In this document: positions 7,446-15,913 of the stretch, in pieces
How positions within the stretch are numbered: position 1 is the stretch's first letter
How the letters are laid out: the number at the start of each line of letters is the position of its first letter
DNA from: Acinetobacter johnsonii CIP 64.6
Lineage (GTDB): Bacteria > Pseudomonadota > Gammaproteobacteria > Pseudomonadales > Moraxellaceae
Assembly: GCF_000368045.1 (NCBI RefSeq)
Contig: NZ_KB849234.1
Location: 244,854 to 308,853 of the forward strand
Length of the DNA: 64,000 nt
Direction of reading: 5' to 3'
Notes under the pieces: generated by a model
What the model saw: the letters and a program-made list of their open reading frames with translations, nothing else
Told to the model about the DNA's origin: nothing
Databases searched by the model: none
Program-made: the position numbers and the translations under genes

Positions 7446-9482
7446 TTAATATTTTTCTATAAAATCATTAATAAATCTTTCAACTTCATCAGGATTATAT
7501 ATATTTGAATCCTCATAAAATCCTTTCGTTAACTTATATATCTTATTTTTAATCGGTGCCTCTAAATCTGATTCCTTTAAATAATTTTTAATAAAGTCAG
7601 CTAAAGAATAATTGGAAACATCACTTTTCAAGTTAATAGTTAAACTTTCAGGTAAGGTTTCTTGTTGAACACTTACATGCATTTTTTTTGTTAAATTAAT
7701 ATTTTCAATATTTTTAGTAAATCTATAATTTAAATCTTGATCAATTGAACCGACCACAAAGTAAGTCTTCAAAAATGATCTAGTTAATGTCATATAAAGA
7801 GAATTTCTATATGAAGCATCGTTTCTTATCGAATTTGAAATACATATCACAAAAGGAAACTCTAGACCTTTCACATTATTGATATTACTTACAAATAATT
7901 GATTTTCAATGTTTTCCTTGCTTTTAATAGCATTATTCACATCCCATTCAATCAACTGGTCTAAATGAGCACAAAAATACTCTACATATTTATAAACGAT
8001 TGGGTCTCTATCAATGAATACTATCCCGATATCAGATACTGTTACAGTACTATTATCTTGACAAATTGATTGAACTATCTGAACAATATAGTTAACTAGA
8101 TTTTTATCATATATACTTTTATCTAAAGTAAGCATTTCAAAACTAACAATAGATTCTGATTCTAAATCCTCAAATCTCCTAGTTGGGTCTCTACTTAATT
8201 CATATTGTCTATTACTTTCCAATACATTATAGCCACAAGCTTTCCATTCATTCACACTCAAAGTCTTTATTGCTTTTTCTTCAAAAATTCCTAACCCCAT
8301 CCCATGTGCAATCATTAATGTTCGTGGATCAGTTCTGTAACATTTTTTTAATAAAAAATTAGGTTCAACAGAATTCGAATCAATGTTATCAAAAATGTTC
8401 TGAAAAACGTCTCCAGCAATATACATTTGCTTTTTTGTTACCAATTCTATCAACTCTATAAAAGATTTAGGAAAATCTTGGCTTTCATCAATAAAGACAT
8501 AATCAAAAATTTTATGATTATCATCTAGTACTTTTCCTCTTAACTCTTTTATAGCAACTTTACATACTTTATCAAAAGTATTTTCACGTGAAAATGTATA
8601 AAAATTTAAGTCATACTTCTCACAAATATATCTATACGCACCAGAAAGTGGATTCAAAGTAGAACCCCAAGCATGGACACATAGAAGCTTTTCCCAATCA
8701 ATTTGAACATCAACTTTCATAAAGTTAAAAAAGGAAGGAATCCTATTTTTCAAAGAAGAAGATAAAATTTTATTATGACAAGTAAACAAAATCTTAGACT
8801 CACCATCTTTTAAATATATTTCTTTTAACTTATGTAAAAGCAACTCCGTTTTACCTGAGCCAGATAAACCTTGTATTCTAATTTTTTTTAAATCCGACTC
8901 AGAATCATAGATAAATCTTGTTTGATCACCATCAAATAATTGAATTTTATTTTTAACTTTATCTAAAAGATTATCAGGAGCCTTAATCAGTATATTCTCA
9001 ATTTGATTAATACTTCCGATGATAAGAGAAATCAACAACTCAGTCTTCCTCTTATCATCCTGATCTTCTTGTTTTAAATTAATATAACAACCTAAATCAT
9101 CTATAAAGTATTGTTCAGAAATATATTTCTTCCACTTCAACTGCCGACCAATATATTTATCATATTTAAATTTATCTGACAAAGTATTTAGATCCAAAAG
9201 AAATTGCTCCTTGTAATAATCTAAAGACTCTTCATCATCATCTAAACCTATAAATACTATCGAATAACCAGGTTGTAGAAAAACAAAGCCATTTGTATAC
9301 TCATCGGGCTCTTCTTTTTCTTGATCATAAAAGTAAGTATATTCCTTTTCATTTAAAGGTGAAAATAACGCGTAGGCTTGGGAGCAATCTTTATCAATAA
9401 GAGAAACTAAAAAATCAATATGATGCTGGGCTAATCTTTCTTTTAATGATTCTTGTATATACAAATTATTTGGAATATCCAT
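7446..9482 (-). CDS. UvrD/REP-like superfamily 1 helicase of an AT-rich island
   Basis: A 678-aa protein with the order of SF1A helicase motifs. Walker A is GLSGSGKT (205-212), the Walker B/motif II is IDESQD (331-336), there is a YRT motif III-IV region (382-384), motif V-like NVKGLEFPFV (536-545), and motif VI-like YMTLTRS (563-569). The first 200 residues are a separate acidic domain that I cannot name; the last 90 residues are also unassigned. It should be an ATP-driven DNA translocase, cytoplasmic. It forms a two-gene operon with the 222-aa protein. The strong AT bias, the isolated two-gene layout between housekeeping genes and the lone helicase with an unknown partner resemble phage-defence modules (as with the helicase GajB of Gabija), but no nuclease partner of that type is present. 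Confidence 0.85.
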   Translation of the reverse strand: MDIPNNLYIQESLKERLAQHHIDFLVSLIDKDCSQAYALFSPLNEKEYTYFYDQEKEEPDEYTNGFVFLQPGYSIVFIGLDDDEESLDYYKEQFLLDLNTLSDKFKYDKYIGRQLKWKKYISEQYFIDDLGCYINLKQEDQDDKRKTELLISLIIGSINQIENILIKAPDNLLDKVKNKIQLFDGDQTRFIYDSESDLKKIRIQGLSGSGKTELLLHKLKEIYLKDGESKILFTCHNKILSSSLKNRIPSFFNFMKVDVQIDWEKLLCVHAWGSTLNPLSGAYRYICEKYDLNFYTFSRENTFDKVCKVAIKELRGKVLDDNHKIFDYVFIDESQDFPKSFIELIELVTKKQMYIAGDVFQNIFDNIDSNSVEPNFLLKKCYRTDPRTLMIAHGMGLGIFEEKAIKTLSVNEWKACGYNVLESNRQYELSRDPTRRFEDLESESIVSFEMLTLDKSIYDKNLVNYIVQIVQSICQDNSTVTVSDIGIVFIDRDPIVYKYVEYFCAHLDQLIEWDVNNAIKSKENIENQLFVSNINNVKGLEFPFVICISNSIRNDASYRNSLYMTLTRSFLKTYFVVGSIDQDLNYRFTKNIENINLTKKMHVSVQQETLPESLTINLKSDVSNYSLADFIKNYLKESDLEAPIKNKIYKLTKGFYEDSNIYNPDEVERFINDFIEKY

Positions 9483-9655
9483 CTAAAAAAGTTCCCAAAA
9501 AGTTACACTTAAATTTTTTCATAATAATATACCACGACTACAGGAAACTCTAAACCCAACTGCTTATTAAATTATTTCTTCTACCTAAATGCTCTAGGCA
9601 ATTTAACATCTAATCCCTATACTCAACCTAACAACTCGCAACAAGAACGAACCTT

Positions 9656-10045
9656 ATGAAATTAAAAACTGTACTTTTCGCTACTTTTGCTGCCCTTTCT
9701 ATTACAGCATGTACATCTCAACCAACGATTCCACAGTTGACAGCGGGTGTATTACAAGAAATCCAAGACATTGAAGTTTATCCGGACACAACCAATAACA
9801 AAGCAAAATTGACCAAGTTTGAAGACAAATGTGTCATCGAATTTACCGGCAACCTGAAAGCAGGCAAAGTCGTAGAACAGTGGGCGTTCCGTGACTACAC
9901 CCTCATCACAGGTGGCTCAGCAACTTTTGCACTCGATGGTACAAGCACAGCAACCAAATTTGAATTACACGATGCAGAAGTACAGAAAAACTTCCTCGCA
10001 CTACGTAATCACTTTGCAAAAGAAGCCTTAGCGCAATGTAACTAA
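9656..10045 (+). CDS. Hypothetical lipoprotein, 129 aa
   Basis: A short envelope lipoprotein: the signal peptide ends in the lipobox SITAC (Cys at residue 19). The mature part is about 110 residues with a pair of cysteines (one in DKCVIEF, one at the penultimate position QC), which could form a disulphide in the periplasm. I do not recognise a family; similar small lipoproteins are common in Acinetobacter. Monocistronic, with a hairpin terminator right after it. Confidence 0.82.
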   Translation: MKLKTVLFATFAALSITACTSQPTIPQLTAGVLQEIQDIEVYPDTTNNKAKLTKFEDKCVIEFTGNLKAGKVVEQWAFRDYTLITGGSATFALDGTSTATKFELHDAEVQKNFLALRNHFAKEALAQCN

Positions 10046-10052
10046 GCAAATC

Positions 10053-10085
10053 GTCATCACTGGTGCAACATCAGTGATGACTTTC
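10053..10085 (+). terminator. Hairpin terminator after the 129-aa lipoprotein
   Basis: A perfect 10-bp stem (GTCATCACTG / CAGTGATGAC) with a 9-nt loop and a short T-rich tail starts 8 bases after the stop. The T run is weak, so it may act partly as an RNA-stabilising hairpin. Confidence 0.65.
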
Positions 10086-10344
10086 TCTCAAATGCCTTTC
10101 GCTTCGTGTCCTTTGCTTCAATACCAGTCTCCATATTCTTTACATTTAAAACAACGACTACGCATAAACTTACATAATTTTAATGAATTAACTGAACGAC
10201 ACAATTTTCAGTCTATTGTTCATACGCTGTTGCCGCATTGTGCGACTTTCATATCAAACGCTATATTTGGGCTCATTTCTGTTTATGATGACTGCTGTTC
10301 TGAACTCCTCATCGGGTTCTGTCATAAGAGGTAGAAAATCAAAG
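10086..10344. other. Non-coding stretch before the first LEA-like gene
   Basis: About 260 bases without a convincing gene. Two open frames cross it (one of 86 codons, and a 5' extension of the next gene), but neither has a good ribosome site and both lack a signal or domain. It presumably carries the promoter and leader of the gene starting at 10345. Confidence 0.5.
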
Positions 10345-10866
10345 ATGAAAGTTTTAACAAAGACACTCACCGCTTCCGCTTTAACCACTGCTCTTTTAGC
10401 CTCCACTTCCCTATTTGCAAATACCACGGCCAATACATCGGCCAATGTTCAAGTTCAAACCTCGCAGCCAAGCGTATTGCAAAACTTAAAACATGATGTC
10501 AAACATGCCGCGCATACTACAGGTGAAACGGTTGAACATGGTGTCGACAAAACCAAAGCATTCAGCAAAGAAAAATGGCAAGACACCAAAGAATTTTCAG
10601 CTGAAAAATCTGCTGCCGTAAAAGATAAGGCAGGTGACGCTAAACACTCTGTTGAGCATAACACCAAAAAAAGTGGTCACTATATAGCGGATAAAGCGAA
10701 ACAAGGCCAACAAGCGACCAAACAAAAATGGCAGGAAACTAAGCAGGCTGTCAGTGGTCAACCCAAACGTGCTGACGTAAATGGGCAGGCTCAAGTGGAA
10801 CTAGATACACCTGTTGCTAAAGCCAAAGTCGGTTCATCTGCGGATGCTGCCGTTGGCGCGAAGTAG
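10345..10866 (+). CDS. Periplasmic LEA/apolipoprotein-like amphipathic protein
   Basis: The ATG at 10345 was chosen over an upstream one because it places a clean Sec signal peptide at the N-terminus (MKVLTKTL... cleaved after SLFA). The 173-aa product continues with Lys/Ala/Glu-rich 11-mer-like repeats of the sort seen in late-embryogenesis-abundant proteins: HGVDKTKAFSKEKW, EKSAAVKDKAGDAKHS and ADKAKQGQQATKQKW. These predict long amphipathic helices, unstructured in solution. A role in desiccation or envelope stress is plausible for Acinetobacter but is only inferred. It shares the ETKQ-x-(V/I)-x-GQ ending with the next gene, pointing to a common origin. A terminator follows. Confidence 0.8.
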   Translation: MKVLTKTLTASALTTALLASTSLFANTTANTSANVQVQTSQPSVLQNLKHDVKHAAHTTGETVEHGVDKTKAFSKEKWQDTKEFSAEKSAAVKDKAGDAKHSVEHNTKKSGHYIADKAKQGQQATKQKWQETKQAVSGQPKRADVNGQAQVELDTPVAKAKVGSSADAAVGAK

Positions 10867-10890
10867 AAGTTAAACTCCTCCAGAGTTGAA

Positions 10891-10916
10891 AGAGTCCACA
10901 TGCTGGGCTCTTTTTT
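10891..10916 (+). terminator. Rho-independent terminator
   Basis: Stem AGAGTCC / GGGCTCT (one G-T pair), 7-nt loop, then six T, 24 bases after the stop of the first LEA-like gene. Confidence 0.85.
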
Positions 10917-11032
10917 AGCTATATACGTTTGCACACTACGCTTGTTTACAACCAAGCACATGAAATTCACACAAAGAGGCTTTATGCTAAAACGCTGATT
11001 TATGCACGATAGCCCAAGAGGTACACTGCTCT

Positions 11033-11596
11033 ATGAATATGATGAAAACAACCCTCTTATGCGCTCTTTTAATGACAACAGCAGGTGTATGGGCACAAAC
11101 AGAAACCACCACTCAGCAAGCGCAAAAGCCAATTACGCCTTATGGTAAAAACCCCAACATCTTGCATGTCTGGGCTTATAAAACTCAAGAAGGTGTGATT
11201 AACACGGTGGAAAAAGTCGGTACTGCAACAGAAAAAGGCATCCAAAAAATTCGCCCTTCTGCACACCAAGCCTTGGACAGTGCAAAAACCATCACCAACA
11301 ACACCGCAGAACAAGCTAAAGAAACAGGACAACAAGTCACCCAAAATGTGAATAAAAAACTGCATGAAACCAAGCAAGTGATTACTGGTCAAACAGATCA
11401 ACCCGCTCCCATTTACCAAGGCAGCTTGAGTCAACCGTCATCAGCACCCGTAGATGCTCCTGCGGTTCAAGCGCCTTCAGTCTCATCTCCACAGCCTGTC
11501 GCACCCCAAACAGTAAATGAGCCCACGATTACCCAAGCACCTTCTTCCTTTACACCCGCCCAAGCAGAAGAAGAAATTAAAGTGACTAAGCTTTAA
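11033..11596 (+). CDS. Second periplasmic LEA-like protein with Pro-rich tail
   Basis: A 187-aa secreted protein with a signal peptide ending GVWAQ (alternative ATGs at 11039 and 11042 are equally possible). Mature residues 45-125 form helix-prone repeats (VEKVGTATEKGIQKI, NTAEQAKETGQQVTQNV, KLHETKQVITGQ) like the preceding gene. Then comes a Pro/Gln/Val-rich low-complexity tail (about 130-187). No enzymatic motif is present. The two genes have separate terminators, so they are independent units, yet share architecture and the ETKQ-x-(V/I)-x-GQ motif. Function unknown; a stress-protective or periplasmic scaffold role is inference. Confidence 0.78.
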   Translation: MNMMKTTLLCALLMTTAGVWAQTETTTQQAQKPITPYGKNPNILHVWAYKTQEGVINTVEKVGTATEKGIQKIRPSAHQALDSAKTITNNTAEQAKETGQQVTQNVNKKLHETKQVITGQTDQPAPIYQGSLSQPSSAPVDAPAVQAPSVSSPQPVAPQTVNEPTITQAPSSFTPAQAEEEIKVTKL

Positions 11597-11602
11597 TAGC
11601 AA

Positions 11603-11628
11603 AAAAGCCCGTCAGTTGATGGGCTTTT
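11603..11628 (+). terminator. Rho-independent terminator
   Basis: AAAAGCCC / GGGCTTTT stem with a 10-nt loop starting 7 bases after the stop of the second LEA-like gene. Confidence 0.85.
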
Positions 11629-11714
11629 GACTAAAAAAACAAAAAAACTTTTGAATTTATTGAGCTTAGACTCTAGCATCGACCTATAAAAACCACATAA
11701 TCATAAAAATTTTC

Positions 11715-12218
11715 ATGAAAATAATCATTGGTATCATTATTGGAATATTTTTAGTACTTGTAGCGTTATTTACTTATTCTAAAATTCCTAAGCTACAGCA
11801 CGCTGCAACGTTGAATCTTTTACAACAGCATCTAATATGGCCACAGTACAGTCATGAGGCTGAAGGGCGAAAGCTTCAATCTATTGAAATGATTGAGGAT
11901 GAAGAATATAAATCGACTGAAGGGAATGAAGCCTCGCTGTATCAACTTAAAGATCATTGTAAGCTGACACTCGAAATTTATGGTGAATCATTCCAAAGCA
12001 AACGCAGTTTTTACTTTCATCAAAATAAAACTCTACGAGCATTTGAAACACATTGGACCTATCCCAATGGGGGATTTTATGCTGAAGAGGGAAAGGCACA
12101 AGCGTTTGCACGCCAACAAAGTTATTTTATGCTCATGAATCCTAAAAATAGCGACACACAGCGTGCGTTAATTCACCTGCAACAATATTTCGATCCTAAA
12201 TTTATTAAAAATTGTTAA
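11715..12218 (+). CDS. Hypothetical membrane-anchored protein, 167 aa
   Basis: The N-terminal 23 residues (MKIIIGIIIGIFLVLVALF...) form one hydrophobic helix without a clear cleavage site, so the protein is likely anchored in the inner membrane with the rest in the periplasm. The remaining 140 residues are polar, with Cys near KDHCKLT and a terminal Cys (IKNC), and contain no motif I recognise. Single gene between two terminators. Confidence 0.75.
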   Translation: MKIIIGIIIGIFLVLVALFTYSKIPKLQHAATLNLLQQHLIWPQYSHEAEGRKLQSIEMIEDEEYKSTEGNEASLYQLKDHCKLTLEIYGESFQSKRSFYFHQNKTLRAFETHWTYPNGGFYAEEGKAQAFARQQSYFMLMNPKNSDTQRALIHLQQYFDPKFIKNC

Positions 12219-12272
12219 ATTTCTAATCTTTAGAAAACACGATTAAAGCTGAACTTAAAAAGAGCAACAATT

Positions 12273-12300
12273 AAAAAGCCCATCATCTGACGGGCTTTTT
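12273..12300. terminator. Bidirectional terminator
   Basis: AAAAAGCCC / GGGCTTTTT with a 10-nt loop lies between two convergent genes and can serve both. Confidence 0.9.
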
Positions 12301-12317
12301 AGTTGTAATCATTTGCT

Positions 12318-13274
12318 TTAATTCACTCGACGGATTGGCTGCCCAGCTTGAAAAGCTTGAGCATTTTCCACTAACTGCTGCACCATGCGTTGACGTGCGT
12401 CGACACTGCCCCACGCACTGTGCGGCGTAATGATTAAATTCGGCAGACGAGCCTCCAATAAAACATTACCCTCTTTAGGTGGCTCAACGGTCAATACATC
12501 AGTTGCTGCACCCGCAATTTCACCCTGTTTTAACGCGTCTGCCAAAGCTGCTTCATTGACAATTCCACCCCGTGCACAATTAATTAAAAAGGCACTTTTT
12601 TTCATTTTTGCAAAAGCTTGAGCATCAATCAGGTCACGTGTGTCATCGGTTAATGGACAATGCAGACTGACAAAATCTGATTGCGCCAGCAAGTCGTCAA
12701 AGCCCACTCGTGTTGAGTCAGCATGTGGACGGTTCGGCAAATTTCCCACTAAAACTCGCATGCCAAATGCTTCAGCGAGTTTAGCCACCGCCTGTCCCAA
12801 TTCTCCATACCCTAAAATGCCCAAGGTCTTACCGGAAAGTTCAATAATTGGGTAGTCCAGTAGACAAAACTGCGAAGCTTTATTCCATTCGCCCCGCTGC
12901 ACCGCGCGGTCATATTGCAAGCAGGAGGTTGCAAGGTTAAGCATCAACATTAAAGTATGCTGTGCCACCGCTGCCGTACCATAACCCTGACAATTACACA
13001 CCACAACACCTTGTGCTTTGGCTTGCTGCAAATCGATGTTATTGGTGCCAGTGGCAGAGATTAAAATCAACTTTAACTGAGAGCATTGTTTTAGGGTATC
13101 GGCATCCACCATTACTTTATTGCTAATAATCACATCTGCATCTTGCACACGCGCAACAAGCGTCTCAGCATCGGTACTTGGGTAAAGGATCAGTTCATCA
13201 AAAACAGCATGCAGTGCTTGAAAGTCCAAATCATTTTTATCTAAGGATGCATAATCTAAAAATACGGCTTTCAT
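12318..13274 (-). CDS. D-2-hydroxyacid dehydrogenase (glycerate/hydroxypyruvate type)
   Basis: A 318-aa NAD(P)-dependent dehydrogenase of the D-isomer-specific 2-hydroxyacid family, which interconverts 2-oxo acids and D-2-hydroxy acids in the cytoplasm. The NAD-binding Rossmann loop is GILGYGELGQAVAKL (about 152-166). The catalytic set is present: Arg in NCARGGIVNE, Glu in TVEPPKEG, and His in TPHSAWGS. The sequence most resembles glycerate dehydrogenase/hydroxypyruvate reductase (HprA-like), but substrate cannot be fixed from sequence alone. Single gene ending at a shared terminator. Confidence 0.9.
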   Translation of the reverse strand: MKAVFLDYASLDKNDLDFQALHAVFDELILYPSTDAETLVARVQDADVIISNKVMVDADTLKQCSQLKLILISATGTNNIDLQQAKAQGVVVCNCQGYGTAAVAQHTLMLMLNLATSCLQYDRAVQRGEWNKASQFCLLDYPIIELSGKTLGILGYGELGQAVAKLAEAFGMRVLVGNLPNRPHADSTRVGFDDLLAQSDFVSLHCPLTDDTRDLIDAQAFAKMKKSAFLINCARGGIVNEAALADALKQGEIAGAATDVLTVEPPKEGNVLLEARLPNLIITPHSAWGSVDARQRMVQQLVENAQAFQAGQPIRRVN

Positions 13275-13384
13275 TGCTCACGTCCAGTTGTTCTGCATAA
13301 TGATAGAGCGCTTATTTAAACTAACTCAGCCCCTTTTTTCAACGTAAACACTGTCTTCACCACTTAAAAATAGCCGCAACACAC

Positions 13385-13412
13385 AGAAAAAAGCCCACTA
13401 TTTAACGGGCTT
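13385..13412 (-). terminator. Terminator overlapping the end of the 67-aa gene
   Basis: AAGCCC / GGGCTT stem whose left arm on the minus strand is the 3' end of the coding region; six T follow on that strand. Confidence 0.75.
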
Positions 13413-13601
13413 ATTACGATGAATACGAATAGAAATACTGATCTGTTTAATCACATAAAACGTCAGGATCAGTAAGAGAATCAGGCCACCACCAAATGTC
13501 AGATAAGCTGGGTCTAAACTTTGTGCCAGTACGCTTTGTGAGGTTGAAATAAACAGTAATGTTATAAATACAGCCGACCAATGTCTTTGCATTGCTTCCA
13601 C
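13398..13601 (-). CDS. Small secreted/membrane protein, 67 aa
   Basis: A short product with an N-terminal signal sequence (cleavage plausible after SVLAQ), then one hydrophobic helix (about 36-52, FGGGLILLLILTFYVI) and a basic cytoplasmic-type tail. It is probably a single-pass inner-membrane protein. No family recognised. Its terminator overlaps the last codons. Confidence 0.65.
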   Translation of the reverse strand: MEAMQRHWSAVFITLLFISTSQSVLAQSLDPAYLTFGGGLILLLILTFYVIKQISISIRIHRNKPVK

Positions 13602-13712
13602 CCTATTTGATCTTTATCCGTATTATTTAAAAGATAAACAATACTTTCATATTAAACCAAATAGGGCGCAAAACAAGTGCTTGGCTTTAGACCAAAGCCC
13701 TATATGAATAAA

Positions 13713-15020
13713 TCACATGAACACATCTGACTCAGCATCGCTTGACACCAAAAACTGCGCTGTTTCTGGAATATCTTCGACCAAATCAAAGCCACCATAT
13801 TCATCACAGCTAAAGTTAAACTGCTTATAGCTAATCAGATAATAATCACTGTATTTTTTCATTAACAATGGATGCATTCCAGCGCCCAATTCGGCTTGTT
13901 CATGCACCAATTTCATAATCTGACGGTCATTCATGACGATGGTATAGCGCATATCGTTATAGTAAATGTGGACTAGTCCATTGCCCTTGGCAAAAATCGG
14001 CAGCAGAAACTTATGATTCAGCGCAATGGCATCTGGTGCATAGCTTTCAATCTTTTGACTGATCATATTGAACACTAAACCATGTCCAAAACTATCCATT
14101 AACTGACAGCTATTTTCTTGCGGCAAGTTGACCTGAATGCCCAGTTTCAACAGATCGGTCTGGCTCACTTGTCGATTGCTGAGTAACTCGCGGATAATGC
14201 TTTGTTTGAGTTTGCTATCAAAAAATTGACCGTCTAACTCAAGCTCATTATTTTTCAGAATTCGCCCCAAAGAAAAGCGATGACGCGGCAACAAGTTTTC
14301 GATCACTTTACGGTAGTAAAACTTGCTGTTCTTTTTCACTTCACGAATTTTTTTATAAAAATACGGCGCATCAAACTCATGACGTAAAAAATCGTGCAAC
14401 AAATCTGAACTGGCTAAAACCGCAATCGCATCATGCCCTGTAAAAGGTAAGTTAAGGGTATTCAGATTCGGCACGACCGTTTGTAATTTTTCATAATGCG
14501 CACGGTCTTCAGGGCAGTAAGGGTCATAAATAACAATGTATTCACACTCTGCCGAGACATCTTTCGGCTGAACCTGCATGTCATGGTTCAGCTCAGGCTG
14601 ATAGAACATGTTATAGCGGTTATCCGTCACCTGTTCTGGGTCAATCGAATACTGCGGCACCAAGGCCACTACGCGCTTAAAACCAAGCAGTTTAGAGTAT
14701 TTAATCGCAGCATAACCACCCATTGACCCTGCATAGGCAATACGGGTTTGAAAGGGGGCAATCCAAGCGCGAATTGCCTCTAACATCGCCAACATCGAAG
14801 ACTCAGGAAACCATGACTTATGTTTTGGCATAATGCCAACCACATTAAAGCCAAACTTCGCCAGCGACTTTTCTGCATTGATCGACGTTCCCTTGGCACG
14901 GGTAATCAGGTCTCCAAAAGAGAAAATAAGTTCGTCCGATGAACCCTGTAAAAAAATGACACGAATCTGTTCATCTTCAAAAATAATTTGTTTCGCCATG
15001 TCCATGCTGAGAGATTTCAT
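13713..15020 (-). CDS. Putative alpha/beta hydrolase, 435 aa
   Basis: The first ~220 residues read as an alpha/beta-hydrolase domain: strand-elbow AYAGSMGGYAA gives a G-x-S-x-G nucleophile (S99), an acid candidate D166 lies in IYDPYCPEDRAH, and a His at 196 lies in FTGHDAIA, so a complete Ser-Asp-His triad is available. There is no signal peptide, so it acts in the cytoplasm. The last ~200 residues form an extra region with no family I can name and are unusual for a simple hydrolase. Substrate unknown. Single gene, divergent from the methyltransferase. Confidence 0.7.
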   Translation of the reverse strand: MKSLSMDMAKQIIFEDEQIRVIFLQGSSDELIFSFGDLITRAKGTSINAEKSLAKFGFNVVGIMPKHKSWFPESSMLAMLEAIRAWIAPFQTRIAYAGSMGGYAAIKYSKLLGFKRVVALVPQYSIDPEQVTDNRYNMFYQPELNHDMQVQPKDVSAECEYIVIYDPYCPEDRAHYEKLQTVVPNLNTLNLPFTGHDAIAVLASSDLLHDFLRHEFDAPYFYKKIREVKKNSKFYYRKVIENLLPRHRFSLGRILKNNELELDGQFFDSKLKQSIIRELLSNRQVSQTDLLKLGIQVNLPQENSCQLMDSFGHGLVFNMISQKIESYAPDAIALNHKFLLPIFAKGNGLVHIYYNDMRYTIVMNDRQIMKLVHEQAELGAGMHPLLMKKYSDYYLISYKQFNFSCDEYGGFDLVEDIPETAQFLVSSDAESDVFM

Positions 15021-15121
15021 TCCTATAAAGTGAGGTCATGTTCGTTCCATACAGCATAAGCGATTTCATCGAACCAAATGTGTTATTTTATAGATGCAGA
15101 GCAGATAAAAAAGCGCAAAAT

Positions 15122-15901
15122 ATGACACAATTACTCCATCCTGCAGCACAACACGGGTTTAGCGCAGCTGCTGAACTTTATCAACAAGTGCGTCCAAGTT
15201 ATCCACAAGAGATCCATGCATGGCTCACCGAGCAGTTGCATTTAAACACAAATTCACGTGTGATTGATCTTGCCTCGGGCACAGGTAAGTTTCTGCCTTA
15301 TCTGATTCCACATAGTGGACAGCTCACTGCCATCGAACCTGTTACCGAAATGTTGGCTCAACTCAAACTAGCCTATCCACAGGTGGAAACATTACAAGCC
15401 TTTAGTGACCATATTCCCCTGCCTTCGCAAAGTATCGATGCAGTTTTATCTGCGCAGGCCTTCCACTGGTTTGCCAACATGGACAGTTTAAAAGAAATCC
15501 ATCGTGTCCTAAAACCGCAAGGGCATTTGGGTTTGGTCTGGAACCAACGCGACACTCAAGTTGACTGGGTCAATGCACTCGCAGAACGGCTCGCGCCTTT
15601 AGAAGGAGATACCCCGCGTTATCATAGTGGGATATGGCAAAAAGTCTTTGAACATCAACACTTATTTCAGCTCAAAAGCCTGCATCAGTTTGCACAGCAG
15701 CAAACAGGTACAGTAGAACAAGTGGTCTCAAAACGCCTCCTTTCGACCAGCTTTATTGCCGCAATGCCACTCGAACAACAGCAGGATTTAAAACATCAGT
15801 TTGAACAAATTGTGCAGCAGTACACGGGCAAACAGCCACAAGACGAAATCAGTTTTCCTTACATCACCTATGCCTATCACTTTCAAAAAATAGCAGAATA
15901 A
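15122..15901 (+). CDS. Class I SAM-dependent methyltransferase
   Basis: A 259-aa protein with methyltransferase motif I VIDLASGTGKFLPYL, the acidic post-I residue in AIEPVTEML, and motif IV region AVLSAQAFHWF, typical of the type 11/UbiE-like fold. The ATG at 15122 is preferred to an in-frame start 84 bases upstream because the family normally begins close to the HGFSAAAELYQQVRPSYP block. The substrate is not predictable; similar proteins act on small molecules. The lipoprotein gene follows by 12 bases, probably in one operon. Confidence 0.85.
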   Translation: MTQLLHPAAQHGFSAAAELYQQVRPSYPQEIHAWLTEQLHLNTNSRVIDLASGTGKFLPYLIPHSGQLTAIEPVTEMLAQLKLAYPQVETLQAFSDHIPLPSQSIDAVLSAQAFHWFANMDSLKEIHRVLKPQGHLGLVWNQRDTQVDWVNALAERLAPLEGDTPRYHSGIWQKVFEHQHLFQLKSLHQFAQQQTGTVEQVVSKRLLSTSFIAAMPLEQQQDLKHQFEQIVQQYTGKQPQDEISFPYITYAYHFQKIAE

Positions 15902-15913
15902 TAGGACACCGAT

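Noticed and set aside
6776..9482. Assignment of the helicase island to Gabija
   Set aside because: Only the UvrD-like part fits GajB; the partner has no OLD-type ATPase/TOPRIM nuclease motifs.
10074..10334. An 86-codon open frame on the plus strand after the 129-aa lipoprotein
   Set aside because: It begins inside the terminator hairpin of the lipoprotein, has no ribosome site and no signal or domain-like composition.
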